Positions 23,215 through 24,826 of a stretch of 24,826 bases of DNA are shown here, one piece after another; position 1 is the first letter of the stretch; every line of letters begins with the position of its first letter. The position numbers were made by a program, and so were the translations under genes. Origin of the DNA: JANXQG01 sp037147235 (GTDB lineage: Bacteria > Planctomycetota > Planctomycetia > Pirellulales > Thermoguttaceae); assembly GCA_037147235.1 (NCBI GenBank), contig JBAWVO010000069.1:1-24826 (forward strand), written 5' to 3'. The notes beneath the pieces were generated by a model, which saw nothing but the letters and a program-made list of their open reading frames with translations, made no database searches and had not been told where the DNA came from.

Positions 23215-24309
23215 ATGGCGAAGAGAGCTTTCTTTGCGATCGCGTGTCTATTTTTGAGCGTCCACGCCACGGCATGGGGGCAGGGACCAATGCAACAGGG
23301 ACCAATGCAACAGGGACCAATGATGCCAGGGCCGATGCCTCAGTCGGCGGGCGAAGCGATGGCGACGGGGGATCCGTGTGCTGGGGGAAATCAACCGAGT
23401 TGCGCATGTAACCAAGGCATCCCGGAATGGGAGTTCTTTGGCGATTTCCTTTATATTCGGCCGCGGAATGCAAATGTGGCATACGGCGTCGCAGCCGCGC
23501 CCGCCGCACCTACTCCGATCCAGATCGCGCAGCCGGGAATTGCCAGCATCGATTTCCACCCGGGATTTCGGGCCGGCTTTGCCAAGACGTTGGATGATTG
23601 CAATGCCGTGGTGGCGACCTATTCGCACTACGAGGGTGAGAACCAAGACAGCATTTCGAGTCCGGCGGATAATATCCTGCCCATGGTCTCGCATCCAGTT
23701 TATGCCCCCATCCCCTGGTCGCAGGCCGATTCCTTCTATCGCATGCGATTTGATCTCGCCGATGTGGATTTCCGCTGGACCTTTGAGAACCAGAACGATA
23801 CGCGACTGAGCCTGTTCGCAGGTACGCGGTACGCCGTACTCGATCAGCGGCTGAACGTCGACTTCACGTATCAGGGGGGGGTTGACGCACAGAACGTGCA
23901 TAGCCAGATCAACTTTGAAGGTGCCGGTCTCCGTGTCGGTTTCGACGGCCAGCGTCGCACCCCGTTTGGACTCATGTTCTACGGCCGCGCGGCGGCCAGC
24001 CTCATCGCCGGCACTGCCCGATGCAGCTACACGCAGACGGCAGGCAACACCGGCGAAGGCATCGGTCCCCCGGTCGATACCGGTTATCGTGCCGACCGCG
24101 TGGTGCCGATTATCGACGCCGAATTGGGTACCGGAGTGTCGCTGTTGAACGACCGATTACGGATCACGGCCGGCTACTCGTTCAGCGGCTGGTTCAACGT
24201 CGTCCGTACCGATCAGTTCATCAAGGGCGTGCAGGGGAACGATTTCACCGGCATGCACGATACGTTGACCTTCGACGGTTTCGTGGGCCGCGTCGAGTTG
24301 GATTTCTAA
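23215..24309 (+). CDS. Outer-membrane beta-barrel protein (Legionella-OMP / Lpg1974-like)
   Basis: A 364-residue protein with a signal peptide (FFAIACLFLSVHATAWG) and a Met/Gln/Pro-rich segment from an exact 15-bp tandem repeat (GPMQQ units, 23281-23325). The mature part starts with EFFGDFLYIRPRNANVAYGV, the signature of the large planctomycete porin family related to Legionella major outer-membrane protein. Alternating hydrophobic strands follow, such as FRAGFAKTL, RLSLFAGTRYAVLD, and GLMFYGRAAASLIAG, and it ends with FVGRVELDF, an aromatic C-terminus suited to barrel insertion. It is predicted to be a porin or surface barrel in the outer membrane. AGGGGGA precedes the ATG. It stands alone in the window. 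Confidence 0.85.
   Translation: MAKRAFFAIACLFLSVHATAWGQGPMQQGPMQQGPMMPGPMPQSAGEAMATGDPCAGGNQPSCACNQGIPEWEFFGDFLYIRPRNANVAYGVAAAPAAPTPIQIAQPGIASIDFHPGFRAGFAKTLDDCNAVVATYSHYEGENQDSISSPADNILPMVSHPVYAPIPWSQADSFYRMRFDLADVDFRWTFENQNDTRLSLFAGTRYAVLDQRLNVDFTYQGGVDAQNVHSQINFEGAGLRVGFDGQRRTPFGLMFYGRAAASLIAGTARCSYTQTAGNTGEGIGPPVDTGYRADRVVPIIDAELGTGVSLLNDRLRITAGYSFSGWFNVVRTDQFIKGVQGNDFTGMHDTLTFDGFVGRVELDF
23281..23325 (+). repeat. 15-bp tandem repeat in the porin gene
   Basis: CAGGGACCAATGCAA occurs twice exactly and a third time with a changed 3' end (23311-23325). It encodes GPMQQ-type units just after the signal peptide and keeps the reading frame when copies are gained or lost. Confidence 0.9.
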
Positions 24310-24448
24310 GCAGCGGCCGGGTTGCATCCGGTCTCCTGAATCAACCAAGTGCCGCACGACTCGCCGAGCTGTTCGCAAAGACAGCCCGGCGAGTTCGATT
24401 CTTGGACGACTTGACCGTTGTGTTCTGCTGGATTACTGCAAAGGGATA

Positions 24449-24616
24449 ACCACGAAATACACGAAACACACGAAAAAAGACCAAGTAGTCTGACAGGAAC
24501 ATCGACGACAAGAAGATAAAATCCATATCTTTTCCCATCTTCCTGTCATTCATCTTCTTGTCATTCATTCCCAATCCAATGGCCTCCCCTTTCGTGTGTT
24601 TCGTGTGTTTCGTGGT
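24449..24616. repeat. 168-bp fold-back element with 26-bp terminal inverted repeats
   Basis: 24449-24474 (starting ACCACGAAAT) is the reverse complement of 24591-24616 with one mismatch. Inside, GACAAGAAGAT (24507-24517) pairs with ATCTTCTTGTC (24552-24562), and GACAGGAA with TTCCTGTC. TTTCGTGGT-type units continue to about 24660. No coding capacity is seen; a minus-strand frame reading FRVFRVFRG is a by-product of the repeats. Confidence 0.75.
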
Positions 24617-24774
24617 CCTGTGTGTTTCGTGGTGTGTTTCGTGGTCCCCTGTTTCGTGGGGGGGCGAGAAGGCGATGAGACCATCCCGCTATCGGATTAG
24701 GCCATTTCAGCGGTTTTGATAAGGATTGACGGCAAGGGTGCTGATTTCGCTGCCCCGCGCTACTCGCGCACCGC

Positions 24775-24826
24775 CCTCGTTGTTACCCACATCGTTTGGA
24801 CCCCATCCGGCTTGCCGGATGGTGAA
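24775..24826 (+). repeat. 52-bp repeat, copy 2 (runs to the window edge)
   Basis: It matches 22546-22597 at 51 of 52 bases and ends at the last base of the window, so the similarity may continue beyond it. The sequence before it (24700-24774) does not resemble the left part of the 524-bp element. Confidence 0.8.

Noticed and set aside
24341..24574. 77-codon minus-strand frame with FRVFRVFRG
   Set aside because: It is produced by the inverted CACGAAACACACGAA repeats; the same kind of peptide appears wherever such repeats occur.

Overview
The window looks like a chromosomal segment of a planctomycete (Planctomycetota, probably Pirellulales-like). I infer this from the gene content: two formylglycine sulfatases, Tat-exported Gfo/Idh/MocA and sugar-isomerase-like proteins, a membrane-fused spermidine synthase-like protein, a Legionella-OMP-type porin, and several families of intergenic palindromic repeats. 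No rRNA or tRNA gene was recognised.

Left part (1-6680), accessory and defence-like. A 5'-truncated Fic-family C-terminus runs into sequence resembling a group II intron fragment. Next come two promoters whose -10 boxes lie inside long perfect palindromes. They precede an intact AbiEi-type antitoxin gene and an AbiEii toxin gene that has lost its nucleotidyltransferase core (a decayed type IV toxin-antitoxin module). A CRISPR array of 16 identical 37-bp repeats and 15 spacers follows, with a degenerate 17th repeat at its left end. Beside it is a compact (946 aa) Cas12 effector on the minus strand that most resembles Cas12b (type V-B). It keeps the RuvC triad D459/E734/D813, but no cas1, cas2 or cas4 and no obvious tracrRNA is present. 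This stand-alone locus is the most interesting system in the window. A short protein-like remnant lies between cas12 and argG.

Middle (6682-16809). argG (minus) is divergent from a Tat-signal sugar-isomerase-fold protein. That gene is followed by a fusion protein in which a trypsin-like domain has lost all three catalytic residues, two PDZ domains follow, and a C-terminal alpha/beta-hydrolase domain has Asp in place of the nucleophilic Ser. Convergent to it is a minus-strand operon: a NarL-type response regulator, a secreted arylsulfatase, and a sulfatase fused to a beta-propeller glycosidase-like domain.

Right part (17050-24826), mostly ordinary genes: a membrane-fused spermidine synthase-like protein overlapping a ROK sugar kinase, rplU (ribosomal protein L21, without rpmA), a Tat-exported Gfo/Idh/MocA-like protein lacking the usual EKP motif, and an outer-membrane porin. 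The gaps carry a 524-bp fold-back element with 48-bp terminal inverted repeats, a second 168-bp fold-back element, and a 52-bp repeat that recurs at the right edge of the window.
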